In this document: piece after piece, positions 47,641 through 60,843 of the stretch
Position numbering within the stretch: position 1 is the first letter of the stretch
How the letters are laid out: each line of letters begins with the position of its first letter
Origin: Muraenolepis orangiensis
Lineage: Eukaryota; Chordata; Actinopteri; Gadiformes; Muraenolepididae
Assembly (NCBI GenBank): GCA_027704905.1
Contig: CM051007.1
Coordinates: forward strand, 21,473,059 to 21,537,058
Direction: 5' to 3'
DNA: 64,000 nt
Made by a program: the position numbers and the translations under genes
The notes under the pieces: model-generated
Seen by the model: only the letters and a program-made list of their open reading frames with translations
Database searches by the model: none
What the model was told of the DNA's origin: nothing

Positions 47641-48387
47641 ATGACAACAATGGACATAGCTATGGTTCTACCAAACAAACCTTACGGAATTGAAATAGAG
47701 TGAGCTTTGAGGGAGAAGGTTTTTTTTGTGTAAACCCAAAGAAACACCACCCTTGTCACCATGCTTTCTGTTTACGTTTGGCGCCATGCACCTGGACTGG
47801 CACTTGGAGTTCGTAACTCGAAAGTTTTAAATCTGAATGTATGTAATTAAAAGTAAATATACGACTCACGGGTTGTCTGCAACGCGGAATTAATATGAAT
47901 GACTCAAGATATATCCTTGCATGATGATAACCCGCCCACCCAAAACTCAGATTGGGTGCAGTGCAAAGGAGCGCTGCTGATTGGTTCACAGAGCCTCTGG
48001 CTATAGAGCCCTAAGGGAGGATCGTCCAAACGGTTAAACCTTTTAAAAAAACAGGTAAAAAACCTCTTAAAAGAAACCTGTTAAACCAGGACTCGGTTCC
48101 GGGAGTTTTATATTGGACTTCAATGGGGAGCTGGATGACAATCCTCCGTACTTTTAAATAAAACATTTTTAAATGAGCTGTAGGGGGCGCTGTTGGTACT
48201 TTGACACGGGGACATGATTGCTGTGCTTTCAAAGTGTTAAAGTAGTATCAGTATTTTCACAGATGAATCTTGTTAAATTTATGTGTATTTATCTCTCTCT
48301 CGCTCTCGCTCTCTCTCTCTCTCTTCCCCCCCTCCCCTTTTCATTCTCCCACCTCTCTGCCCGACTCCTCGGCACCCCAGGGACAAC
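47641..48387. other. asns copy B upstream region
   Basis: Contains a diverged copy of the intron 8 repeat (47667-47912), then unique-looking sequence, then the 190-bp block shared with copy A (48100-48290) and a CT-rich tract running straight into the acceptor CACCCCAG before the ATG. As for copy A, a non-coding first exon is implied but not found. Confidence 0.55.
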
Positions 48388-51300
48388 ATGTGTGGTATTT
48401 GGGCTTTGTTTGGCAGCGATGAGTGCCTGTCCGTTCGGTGCACCAGCGCCATGAAGATCTCTCACCGGGGGCCGGACGCCTTCCGCTTCGAGAACGTCAA
48501 CGGCTTCACCAACTGCTGCTTCGGCTTCCACCGCTTGGCCATCGTGGACCAGCTGTACGGCATGCAGCCCCTGCGTGTTAAGAAGTTCCCCTTCCTGTGG
48601 CTGTGTTACAACGGGGAGATTTACAACCACCACGCGGTACTGACATTATTTAGCATGGTGGTTTATGACCGTTTAATCATCAACAGCAATCTAATGTGGA
48701 GTCATGCATATGCTGATGAAAGTTTTTGATGTGTGGCTACGTCATGTCATGTCATGCCAGGGCACGGGTTGTAGACTCAACTAGTGAAGAGAAGTCTCGT
48801 ACCTCGTGTCCTGGCACCTAAAAGGTAGCAGAGCAATAATTTGTGTGAATAAGTGAGTGACACTTGTTTGTCTTACGAACGAATGCCAACTTCTTTGCGC
48901 TGTACTGTACTTGTGCTGTGCAATGACATTTGAATATAATCGAATCTATTCTAGAAGTGCCGATATGTGTGCCGATGATAACGTGTCTTTCTTCCCCCTG
49001 TGGTTTCAGCTGCAGAAGCAGTTTGGCTTTGACTGCCAAACCGAGATGGACGGCGAGGTGCTGCTCCACTTGTACGAGCGCTTCGGCGTTCAGAAGATGG
49101 CCTCCCTGCTGGACGGGGTGTTTGCCTTCGTCCTCCTGGACACGGCCAACCGGAAGGTGTTTGTGGGGAGGGACACGTACGGCGTGCGGCCCTTGTTCAA
49201 GCTCCTCACCGACGACGGCCTCCTGGCCATGTCCTCGGAAGCCAAAGGTAGACGGCGCGAGGTAGCCTGACGGCTAGCCTGATGGCTAGCCGTCTCGGCC
49301 TCTTCTGTTTGTTTGCGCAATGTCGCAGAGTGACTCGTCTACATCACCGGGCTGGCTAACCTTTTTGTCTGCCCCCCCCCCCCCCCCACTCACTCCAGGC
49401 CTCACTGAAATCACCAGCTGTACGGCCAGTGTTGTTCCGTTCCTGCCCGGACACATTGAGGCCTTTGACCTCAAGGCCAGCGGCAAGGTGGAGTCCGTTC
49501 AGTTCGACCGCTTCCACTGCTGCACTGAGGCGCCGGCGCACAGCCTGTACGACGCCGTGCAGACCGCCTCAGGTATGTAGACATGTTCGCGTTCGATACT
49601 CACGAACATGCAGGACGTGGCGTGTTTGATATGTTAATATGTGTTTTTGTTTCAAAGCGCAGTGGTTAATGCTCTTGAGTTTGTCTTAGACTTTTTTATC
49701 GTTCCACTAGCTTTTTCGAAGTTTGTAGATGTAGTTTTCTATACAGGGCGGCTGGAGCTCAGGAGGAAGAGCAGTCCCCTCACAAACCGGAAGGTGGCTG
49801 GTTCGATCCCCCGGCTCCTCCTCGCAAAACTGACGAGGTGTCCTTGAGCAAGACACCCTAACCCTAACTGCTCCCAAAGTGCTGGCTGTCTCTTGCATGG
49901 CTGACTCCGCCGTCGGTGGTGGAATGGGTGTATGAATGGGTGAATGTGAGGCATTGTAAAGCGCTTTGGATAAAAGCTCTATATAAAGGTGCTTTCGGAC
50001 CAAATAGTTCTGGGGACTAGGAACTAGGGACCTGGGGAGGAATAGTTTCTTCAAGGGCTTTCTCTGTTTGCATTCTCATCGCCAATAGGAACGTTACATC
50101 AACCTCATTGGACAGAGCTGGGAACTACGATGGTTCCTAGTTCCTGTGGTGCACAGATAACACAACAACAATAATAATTATTCAAATTTGTCAGTGTACA
50201 GCACAAGTACAGTACAGCGAAAGGATTCTCTGCATTTAACCTATCCTAGTATTAGGAGAAGCTATTTATACAGCGCCCGGGGAGCAGTTAGGGTTAGGGT
50301 GTCTTGCTCAAGGACACCTCGACAGTTTTTTTTGCTAGGAGGAGCCGGTGATCGAACCAGCAACCTTCCGGTTGTGAGGTGTTGAGGTGACCGCTCTACC
50401 GAGCTATGCTGCCGCCCACAACAACAACAAACAAACAAACACGACAACAAATAGAGGAGTGTAGTTTCTTAGAACTATGATCAGGTTCCTGCGGTCCGAA
50501 AGCACCCAATGTGACCTGTGCCCCCCCCCCCCCCCCCCCTTGGCCACAGGTTTTGACGAGGACACGGTGAAAAGCAACATCCGGCTGCTCTTTGAGAACG
50601 CCGTGCGGAAACGACTCATGGCCCAAAGAAGAATTGGATGTCTGCTTTCAGGTGAATGGCGCCCCTGTGTTATTGTGCCTTAGAGAGAGAGATCATTCCT
50701 AAAGTGAGAGCATGTTTAGCCTTTTTAACAACACTCTTTTTGTTCTTTTCCTCATTTGCCTCATCAATTCAGTGAATGAATTTCACTCAAACGCTGTGTG
50801 TGTGTGTGTCCTACATACCAGGTGGTCTGGACTCCAGTCTGGTGGCTGCTACTCTGGTGAAGCTGGCCAAAGAGGAGAACCTGCCCTACCCCATCCAGAC
50901 ATTTGCAATCGGGACTGAAGACAGCCCAGACATCATAGCGGCCCGCAAGGTGAAGCCAGCCCTCCCTCCCTCCCTCCCTCCCTCCCTTCCTCCCATAGAA
51001 ACAGGTGTCACTGAGCCTCTTTGAGTGATGCAAAGAAGCCGTCAAAGCAGGTTTTATAGCGTGTGTGTGTGTGTCACAGGTAGCAGTGCACATTGGCAGT
51101 GAGCACCACGAGGTGAACTTCACCGTGGAGGAGGGCATCCAGGCCATGAAGGAGGTCATCTCCCACCTGGAGACCTATGACATCACCACCGTGCGCGCCT
51201 CCATCGGTGAGTTCACGTGTCCTTATTAGTCCACCTTATTAGGTCTATTTAAAATGAGTTATAGGTTATTGAAATCTGAACAGATCCCACCAGTTTGATC

Positions 51301-54300
51301 TTAACACTGCCATCTGGGTTAATTGAAACAAGAATACAATTCATGGGCTTCTTTCTAAAGATTGAGGTTTGACATGCGCGCTGGGACCCACTGAAAAAGC
51401 CCACGCCACCCACCAGTTGAAAATGGTGGTTTGGTCCACTGGTTGGTCCACTGGTTTTACCACTGGACTACAGGGATTATACCAAGCCAAATTGGCACAA
51501 AGCCAGCCTTTTAGCTCTTCAGTTCACTATTTATTATTCATTAACGATAGGGAAACTTTTTTAAGACAATTACATTATAGGCTGTATTGCAAAATGAAAG
51601 TCAGCATTCTTATTTCTGGTAAATAGGGTATCTCCAGTAGCTTATAGCTTATTACTTTATCCATCTGAAATGGGACGCCAATGTCATTTTCCATTTTTGG
51701 AATTAGACTATTTTCAATGAGATGAGTCAAGTCAATGAGATATCTAAAGTAAGCACAATCCAATCTTCATCAGCAAACCCAAAAGCAAGAGAGAAAAGGA
51801 CAACTGGTGGGGGGTGAGGCTGAAACAGTAAAACACATTCACGTCTTCAGGCGGTTCACTTTGTGCTGCGTGTGACTTGGGGGTTTACGGGGCCCGTCAG
51901 GAAGCGGCGTCAGGGTTACTAGACCTGGTGCTCCGTCCTCCAGCCATCTGCTCTATGAACAGATGGGCACCCTGGACAATTAATACGTGAGACAACATGT
52001 CCATGTGCTTCTTGAAAGAAATCCCATGTCCAGAATAATGTCATTATTAATCTCTAATTCTCTAATTTCTCTAATCTCTAATTATTATCTCAACTAATTA
52101 AAGCATTGAGATTAATGGAACATCTTTGAGTCACCTGAAACATTTCATCTCCACTAGTTTAGTGTGCCCTTACATGCATAAAAGGAGCAGACCTGATGTG
52201 GCAGAAGCCTCTGTGGAAAGGGTCTCCTTAGCTGCTGGATCATTATTCACAGCGACGCTAATGTCCCTGAGGTTGACCCTACCAATGCTGGTGTGGTTTC
52301 TTCTTCCGCTGCACTGGTACCCTGTTGCCGTTCAGGCCTGTGTTGAAGACGTGGACTCCACATGCCTTGAGGACTCTTGAGGCTTCAATGGCTTCGATGA
52401 CTCAAATGCATGTTTATTTTAAGGCATGTTTAGCATGTGAATGACCAGACTTTTTTGGGGGGGGGGGTACATACTGTTTGGATTTGAGGGGCTTTGCGTA
52501 TGTTCTTGGTAAACAGAAGGAAGCTGAGTTCAGTGGAATGAAAGATGTGCTTGAGACGCAAGCTGAAAGGGAGAAGACTCAGACCGTTGTGTCGGCAAGC
52601 AGATTTGTAGTCCCAACCACTTTAATGTGAATCCGGGTACAACCGAACTATAGAAGAACCTTTTTTTTTTTTTTCTACTTTCACTGAAAAAAAACCTCAT
52701 GACGAATTGATTGGTACAGTTGGGGTCTGTACAAATCAAACATGTTTTCTTAAATCTGGCGAAGACACAGCACTAATTTATAATGCAGTACAGCAGTCAT
52801 TTATAATGGTGTTATAAACGTACAGATAAACGTGCAGCTCCTGCGATTTGGATGGCACATGGTCAGATTGTGTGTGTGTGCGTGCCATATGTCTATGTGG
52901 TGGACCTTTCCCCTGATGTCCATCTGGTTTCCACTCTCGTCCAACCACAGGGATGTACTTGGTGTCCAAGTACATCCGAGAGAAGTCCGACAGTGTGGTC
53001 ATCTTCTCCGGGGAGGGTTCGGACGAGCTCACCCAGGGATACATCTACTTTCACAAGGTCAGTCCTGCACGCACGTAAACAAACACACCGGTGTTTTCAA
53101 ACACATTGCTGTTTTAGCGTGTATTATCTTTCGTTTTCCATCATATTCTTTAATGGTAAACGCGGAATAGGAGCGACTGTAAAATGTATTCCAGGTTGGC
53201 TCTTATGTTGTACAGTGTTTCTTCTTCTTCTTCTTCTTCTTCTTCTTCGAGAAGTCACAATTTGACAGAACAAATACTTAAAATAACTACAACTGAAGCA
53301 AAAGGTGTGTGACTGTTGCATGGCAAGGTGTGCACCATTTATATATATTTTTTAATAAAAAAAAAAAAGAATGGAATCGAAAAACTAAATTCTAGTCAGA
53401 AAGAAGTTGCCCTGGGCTACTCCCACTTTGGGATCACTTTGTGACTACCTAGACAACTGACACGCGTGTGTCCGTCCTTACAGGCTCCGAGCCCCAAGGC
53501 GGCAGCAGAGGAGAGCGTGCGGCTGCTGAAGGAGCTCTACCTGTTCGACAACCTGCGCGCCGACCGCACCACCGCCGCACACGGGTAACACTTGGCTTTA
53601 ATCTAAATCTGGAGGGTTGAATTCTCTTTATTGTTTCACATACACACACAGTACAATTAGTTTCCCTGCATTAAACCCATCCTAGTCTCAGGAGCAGGGG
53701 GCAGCTTTTGTATATACAGCTACCGGGGAGCAGTGTAGGGGTCTGGTGCCTTGCTCAAGGGCACCTCGGCAGTACCAAGGAGGCGAACTGGCACCTTTTT
53801 CCAAGTACTAGTTCTCACCCCGTACTTAGTCCGTTACGGGGACTTGAACCTGCGACCCCCGGTTCCCAAGCCAAGTCCCAACAGACTGAGCTACTGCCTT
53901 CCAGGCTTCCACCTGGTTTTTTTTTACGTAGTAGCCGAAGACGTGGTGTCAATGAAAACAGACGTTTTTAGTCAGAATTTCAGAAAACAAACTACGTACA
54001 AATGAAAACTATTTTCTTTTAAGTACTTTCAAATCAAGGGACAAAGGTTGTGTTTGTCCACTAGGTGTCAGTCTTGACAAACATCTGATCTTCTCCTTCC
54101 AGGATAGGCCAACCACAACTCAGTGGGCTAGTGATTTTGAGTAAAACATACTAGACATACTAAAAACGTATTTGAGTGAATCGATATTGTTTCTCCAGGT
54201 TTCAATTGGTCAAACATAATTAATGTAAACCACGATTCAGTACTAGGGGCGGCTGGTGGTTTTAAAAGTAGGGGAGAAAGGAAGGTGCCCTCACTAAGAT

Positions 54301-57300
54301 GCTCTTAGTGAGGGCACATGCGGGCATGTAAGAACCAGACATTTGAAGCAGCATAAGGAGATTTAAATAGTGAGATATTTACCCAGAGGAAAATTGTGCT
54401 GCTAAAACTCTTTGTCTTATAAGAAATTAAATCAGCTTTTATTTAGAGATTACTGAAGTCTGACCTGGAAAACAGGAGCTAAATAATATATGCATCTAAG
54501 ACCAATTTGAGAAATGTATAAGTCAATCAAGTTCTCTTTTGGATCTTACTGTTATCTCAAGAGCTAATAATTTCAGACAAAATAAAGATCAGTGCAGTGA
54601 CAGAAATCATTGATCTTGAATTGGGATTGGTGTGAGACAAGAAGAAGTATATTTCAGTTTAAGAAAATGGATCAACATTTCATACTGATCTTCAATTAAG
54701 CCCAATTTTTGTAAATAGGCTAGACAAAGATAAGATCTTATTTGGAATTTTCCTTTTCTCTGAAAGTAAGCACTGAATAAAGCTTGCTAGAATTCTTATA
54801 TGGTTGTTTTTTAGATAAAGTTGGGAATTTGTGCTGTGATAGCAGATTTTCTTCATGTTCAAGAGATGGTCTGACCACTGAACTACATAATGCATAGCCT
54901 GGGCGGCTAGTGGAATGACAGTTGTGTTCTGTTCTTCACATGACAATATAGGCTTACTATAAAGATAGCGTCAATGACGCAGTACCTCATCCGGCCTCAC
55001 TATCAATTTTGACAGTGTATAAGTGGGTACATTTAGCAGACAAGCCCAACAGAATTTAAACAGACTGATCTAAGGGGGAAGAAGCATTGTTTCGATGAAA
55101 AATAGCTATTTAGTGATTACTCCATTAATGATGAAAATCTGCAAAATCTGAATAGAAGTTCTATGTAGAACTATGCGAGTTCTACCAAACAAACCTTACG
55201 GAATTTAAATTGAGTGCGATTTCAGGGCGAAGTATATTTACCTGAATTTAATTCAAATGAGTCATACTATCAAATAGTAATACCAGTTATGCACATAAAT
55301 CATGAAATTGTCTAAGCGCGAGCCAAAGAAACACCACCTTGTCACGGTCAGGAATGATTTCTGTTGACGCTTGGCGTCATGCACCTGGAACACTTGGAGT
55401 TCCTAACTCCAATGTTTCAAGTCTGAAATATATCAAATAAAGCTGTCTGGAACGTGGAATTAATGATTGACACAAGATTAGGGCTGTGCCATATCGTATC
55501 GTTTATCGCAATTTTATCGTTTATCGGTAATGACGATAATTAATGACGTGTTTACATATGCGACAAACGGCGTCAAATGGCGTTTGCATTTTCACTGGAA
55601 TTGGCTTCTATTCACGGCTATCATATCACTCCGCGAGTAGTCCCGTTCACTTTTCCTGACGGAAAATATACTGACTTGCTGATAGAATTGCTGAATTGTT
55701 TGCGCCAGTTGCCAAGCAACGCCTCAACTTCGGAGAACTATTTTTTATAAACACATACATTTCTAGTTCCTTTTGTTCGAAAAAAAATAATATTGACAAA
55801 TTACCTAATACCAAAACAAAAGTTTTAAAAAGATGCCCTGGTACCCATCTAGAAGTTTTGACCTTATTAATAATTATTTGTTAATGTTCTAAAAATCGAT
55901 TGAGTTAATGGTGTTGTTTACTTTCTTGTACAGGCTTGAGCTGAGAGTGCCTTTCCTGGACCATAGGTTCACTGCCTACTACCTCTCCCTGCCTGAGGAG
56001 ATGAGAACGCCCAAGGTCAGTGTCCCTCCATCCCTCCCTACTCTGCCTTGTGCTGTTTTGTGACTGCATCTCACATGTTTATATTTTCCTTTGTGTTGAA
56101 AATACACAAGGACTTAACCTGCCAAAAACAACACCAAACCTGCTGTGATTACAAACGTTTTTATATCCCTGATATACTACTGGTTTTAAAGAAAGTCTTC
56201 AATATGTATGTCTGCTCTTGAATATCCAACATAAACTGGCTACTTTTAAATGGTTTGCTTCCAGAAACCAGGTGTACGCAGGCGCATTCTGTTGACACCA
56301 AATTACCATAGTTTTATAATTAACATTTTTATTTAAACTATGCAAGCAACCTCCTTGCGTCATTAAAGCAGTCCATGTTTAGCCTTCATTTTTTTTCCTC
56401 TAACTCAAATTACATTTGGAAAACATTGGTTGCTCCACTGTACCATTGTGCGTTACCAATGTTTCTAAATTGTGTCTGTGTCTGAACGCAGAAAGGCGTG
56501 GAGAAGCACCTCCTCCGGGACTCCTTCGCGGGCCTCGGCCTGATCCCCAACGACATCCTCTGGAGGAGGAAGGAGGCCTTCAGCGACGGCCTGAGCTCTG
56601 TGAAGAAGTCCTGGTACACCAGCCTGCAGGAGCACCTGGAGAACCACGTAACTGCAACACAAACACAACACCGCACGAGGCTGAGGCTGAACGCCCGCTA
56701 AACGGTTGGGTGTACAGCCCACATGAATGTGCTCCTCTTGTTTTATCCTGCTGATATTGATGAACTATTAGGCTGGTTGTGGGGTCGAAACCCCGAATAG
56801 ACCCCTTTTCACAGACCTGTGATGAGGTGTCGCAGATCCATAAATAGTGTTATATGCACGACTCTGTGGAATCCGAAAAGGGGTCTATTCACTCTAAAAG
56901 CTTTGAGTAAAACCATCCGCTGAAAAGACAATCGAAAAAAATTGTGGCTTTTCTGTATTACGTATACTTGTACCAATGGTGTTGCTATGACTGGTTATTG
57001 GGAGTAGATTGTACCGTCAACAGGTATACAGTATACGGGTGGGCTTTCTATCCTGTCATCAGTGTAGCATCCTCTTACATGACTTGGACCAGAAGACACA
57101 AATCCAGAATCAAATCCAGTCTGGTTAAAAAAAGCTTTTATTTTTGACACGCACACACAGTATTGGAATAACCCTTCCTCCTCCTCTTCTCAGGTGAATG
57201 ACGACCAGCTGGAGAAGGCCCCCAAGACGTTCCCCCACCTCCCGCCCAGAACCAAAGAGGCCTTCCACTACCGCCAGGTGTTTGAGGAGCTGTACCCGGG

Positions 57301-57403
57301 CCAGGCCAAGTGGCTGTCCCACTACTGGATGCCCCGTTGGACCAACGCCTCCGACCCCTCGGCCAGAACCCTGGACATCTACAAACCGGAAAAGGACCAG
57401 TGA
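48388..57403 (+). CDS. asns: Asparagine synthetase (glutamine-hydrolysing), copy B, 11 coding exons
   Basis: Exons: 48388-48636, 49010-49247, 49399-49572, 50550-50651, 50822-50949, 51080-51206, 52951-53057, 53484-53584, 55934-56015, 56492-56647, 57194-57403. Each exon has the same length and phase as in copy A: 557 aa, all catalytic motifs intact (Cys2, SGGLDSS, SGEGSDE). Introns are retained, so this is a DNA-level duplicate and not a retrocopy. It differs from A at nine residues: Q17R, I19T, L34F, Y44C, S170C, F182I, L197Q, E207A, I218T, all in exons 1 and 3. F34 and C44 agree with the human enzyme, whereas A agrees better at 17 and has an aromatic at 182. Intron 2 lacks about 390 bp found in A, and the TG tract before exon 5 is short. 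Poly(A) signal at 57495-57500. Confidence 0.96.
49746..49992 (+). mobile_element. tRNA-derived SINE in asns copy B intron 3
   Basis: Orthologous by position to 33641-33830 in copy A; it retains a segment (CTTGCATGGCTGACTCC and GTCGGTGGTGG) lost from A, so A carries an internal deletion. Confidence 0.8.
50190..50417 (-). mobile_element. Reverse-oriented SINE in asns copy B intron 3
   Basis: Positional equivalent of 34028-34255 in copy A, nearly identical. Confidence 0.75.
53620..53898 (-). mobile_element. Reverse-oriented SINE in asns copy B intron 8
   Basis: Positional equivalent of 37727-38005 in copy A, nearly identical. Confidence 0.75.
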
Positions 57404-59153
57404 TTCACACTGTGTGCCCCGAACAAGAACCAAAACCATAGGCTTTGGTCACAGAGGCATAATACAAAGGGGCCAACACAGGTGAATCTCATATAATAAA
57501 TAATAGTTTTAAAGATTTAAAAACATATTTTCTTGTGTTTTTATTTTTTTGCGGGTGGCAAAACAAATGCAGGTACGGAACAATGAAATGCTAAAAGCAG
57601 CTAGAGATTTTTATTATTTAATTTATTTATTTATAAGTTTTTCTGAGCAAAAAGGGGTAATGTCTATGTATAATGTGCGCTATACAGGGCATATGCTCAA
57701 AAGGAAGTTTCTTTGCTGCCGCAATTATATTGCGAGCGCAATGTGTTAAAGTGCAACGTTCCTCAGTCATCCTGTTCGTTTAACTAATTCATTAATTAAA
57801 TTCAGAATTTCAAAGTTCCCAGTTCCGAATTTCCCGTTCAAATGGAAGGCACCATAACTTGCTGAGCTCCACCTGATTTTGCCCCCTAATGTTACACCTC
57901 TGTGATATAGGCCAATGTTTCCACACAACGGTATTGATCCTGCTGCTATTATGGCTGCATGAAATAAAGTTTCCATTTAGGCATCAGATGGGACGCTTGC
58001 GCCCTAACAAGGACCACGAAAGCCTGCCTGCTTTAGCTAAAAGAGTGTAACTACTTTCCTGCCGTGGGACACTACCAAATACACTACCAAATACAATTCT
58101 TGAATCTTGAACCCTGAATGTCGTATTTCCTTCTTTCCAACTTTGTTTCAACCTTGATGCTGACTTCTTACTTGGTGTTGTGTGTTTAAGGCTTTGGAAT
58201 AATGAATAGGAATATATGCTGTCATGCTGTCTTGCCTTTTGTTTTTTTGGGAAATAAAAGGTACATTTTGTTCCACCTCATTTGTTAGGGTTCTCATTCC
58301 CCCCCCCCCCTCCTTTTCCTGTCCAGAGTTAAATCTCCTAACAGCCCTGGCTACAATCAGTTTAAATCAATTCAATCATTTTTGTGTGAGCGTGTGTGTG
58401 TGTGTGTGTGTGTGTGGTTTAAGCAGGCCCGAGTCAGACTGATTAGACTCTTGCTGGGTGAGACTGCACACCTGTGGGTCTTTGGTAATCAACGCCCACA
58501 GGTTAAACCAGCCACCTCCACACACGCTCTTAGGAGGGCGCCAACATGTCTGCAATGATTCTCAAACTCAAACTCAATAAAACGGTAAAATCACCATCAA
58601 ACTGTGTCCTTGTCATTGCAAGGAGCCCAAAGAAGCCCCTTTAGTGGCAGGTAGCCGCCTTCGAATGGCTACCGTTGTATTCCATAGCATCAAGCTACGA
58701 GCACATACTGTACACTATTGTGGCATGTTTCACATAAAAACCAAACCAAAACTCTAAAACATTTAAAAAATCTATTTAAAACAAAGTTGGTACTGCAGGG
58801 GGAAAAAAACACTCATTTAATTTTACTTTTTTAAAGTGTACCCTTAGAATAATTTAACATACTTCAACATTTAAAGTATACAGTGTATACTGAAATAGTA
58901 CTTTTAAGTAGAATCCTGTTCTACTGCAAGTACTGTATTAGGCATTATAGAAGTGTGATTCCAATATGTGACCTGGTGAGAACATCTAATCTCTGACAGC
59001 TTCACCGAGTCTTGTGCTTTATAGTTTTCTTGTTTGATAGTAGTTTTAGTTAAAGGGCCCATATCTATTCACAGGTGTGTTTTACTGTACGATTAGGATG
59101 GAAGTAATGAGGGACTACTTAGGTATTACTAGTATTATGAATGACTTTACTTG
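57404..59153. other. asns copy B 3' UTR and downstream sequence
   Basis: Nearly identical to 41519-43262: poly(A) signal at 57495-57500, C-run near 58299, the dispersed (GT)n-headed repeat near 58390-58545, no recognisable exon. Confidence 0.6.
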
Positions 59154-59640
59154 GCAATTGTCTTTCCCCACCCACCCTGCGTAGGCGCTGACCAGCGATA
59201 TGAACCTGCAGAAGTCTGTGATCCACCAGGCCAGCCAGGCGCTTAACTGCTGCATAGACGAGGGGCACGGCAAGGGCTCCCCAGTGGAGGCCGAGGCCCA
59301 GAGGCTGCTGCTGGTAGCAAGTGAGTCACAAACTACAGGCAGTTGGTTTATTGCTTCAAATATTTTATATCACCTAGCCGGGCTTTTTCATTGTACTTTT
59401 TAAGCAATTACATGGTTATTGTTCAGGTGAGTTATTGGGCGAAATAGGGTCAATATTTTTATTTTGATGCTGTCTGTTCACATGTCTTGACTTTAGTCAC
59501 AGGTGGACATGTTTCTGATTTGCCCAGTACTAAGGTCAATATTTAATAATTGAGCATGACGTGTATGCAAGCGTATTACCGTCACTCTGATGACGTCCTT
59601 AAGAAGGGTTTACTTGTACCTTCTGCTTTAAAGCACTCCC
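59154..59640 (+). pseudogene. Chimeric anln fragment: exon 12 region joined to anln 3' UTR (copy B)
   Basis: Same junction as at 43518. Exon 12 (59185-59320) shares the EEHGKG to EGHGKG change with copy A and adds two more (LQQSV to LQKSV; CCTDE to CCIDE). The 3' UTR part lacks some differences seen in copy A. It continues into the LTR-like TGTTTTATTCGAGGGACTG sequence and then the assembly gap. Confidence 0.9.
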
Positions 59641-59775
59641 GAGTTTCCACAGTTCTTACGGTGTTAAATCATTCTGAAGGAACGGAAAATAAATGGTCAA
59701 CATCAGTCAAAGACTGTTTTATTCGAGGGACTGCTACAGTAAGGACTTTGCTTTCACCTGCCACAACTAACTGCC

Positions 59776-60775
59776 NNNNNNNNNNNNNNNNNNNNNNNNN
59801 NNNNNNNNNNNNNNNNNNNNNNNNNNNNNNNNNNNNNNNNNNNNNNNNNNNNNNNNNNNNNNNNNNNNNNNNNNNNNNNNNNNNNNNNNNNNNNNNNNNN
59901 NNNNNNNNNNNNNNNNNNNNNNNNNNNNNNNNNNNNNNNNNNNNNNNNNNNNNNNNNNNNNNNNNNNNNNNNNNNNNNNNNNNNNNNNNNNNNNNNNNNN
60001 NNNNNNNNNNNNNNNNNNNNNNNNNNNNNNNNNNNNNNNNNNNNNNNNNNNNNNNNNNNNNNNNNNNNNNNNNNNNNNNNNNNNNNNNNNNNNNNNNNNN
60101 NNNNNNNNNNNNNNNNNNNNNNNNNNNNNNNNNNNNNNNNNNNNNNNNNNNNNNNNNNNNNNNNNNNNNNNNNNNNNNNNNNNNNNNNNNNNNNNNNNNN
60201 NNNNNNNNNNNNNNNNNNNNNNNNNNNNNNNNNNNNNNNNNNNNNNNNNNNNNNNNNNNNNNNNNNNNNNNNNNNNNNNNNNNNNNNNNNNNNNNNNNNN
60301 NNNNNNNNNNNNNNNNNNNNNNNNNNNNNNNNNNNNNNNNNNNNNNNNNNNNNNNNNNNNNNNNNNNNNNNNNNNNNNNNNNNNNNNNNNNNNNNNNNNN
60401 NNNNNNNNNNNNNNNNNNNNNNNNNNNNNNNNNNNNNNNNNNNNNNNNNNNNNNNNNNNNNNNNNNNNNNNNNNNNNNNNNNNNNNNNNNNNNNNNNNNN
60501 NNNNNNNNNNNNNNNNNNNNNNNNNNNNNNNNNNNNNNNNNNNNNNNNNNNNNNNNNNNNNNNNNNNNNNNNNNNNNNNNNNNNNNNNNNNNNNNNNNNN
60601 NNNNNNNNNNNNNNNNNNNNNNNNNNNNNNNNNNNNNNNNNNNNNNNNNNNNNNNNNNNNNNNNNNNNNNNNNNNNNNNNNNNNNNNNNNNNNNNNNNNN
60701 NNNNNNNNNNNNNNNNNNNNNNNNNNNNNNNNNNNNNNNNNNNNNNNNNNNNNNNNNNNNNNNNNNNNNNNNNNN
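59776..60775. other. Assembly gap (exactly 1,000 N)
   Basis: The left side ends in the LTR-like sequence that precedes the gag-like ORF in the other copy. The right side begins with (TAGA)n, as does the first gap. The round length suggests a placeholder of unknown true size. Confidence 0.98.
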
Positions 60776-60790
60776 TAGATAGATAGATAG

Positions 60791-60823
<33 letters not shown>

Positions 60824-60843
60824 TAGATATAGATATCTATATA

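Noticed and set aside
48388..57403. asns copy B as a processed pseudogene
   Set aside because: All introns are retained, with the same SINEs as in copy A, and the frame is fully open.
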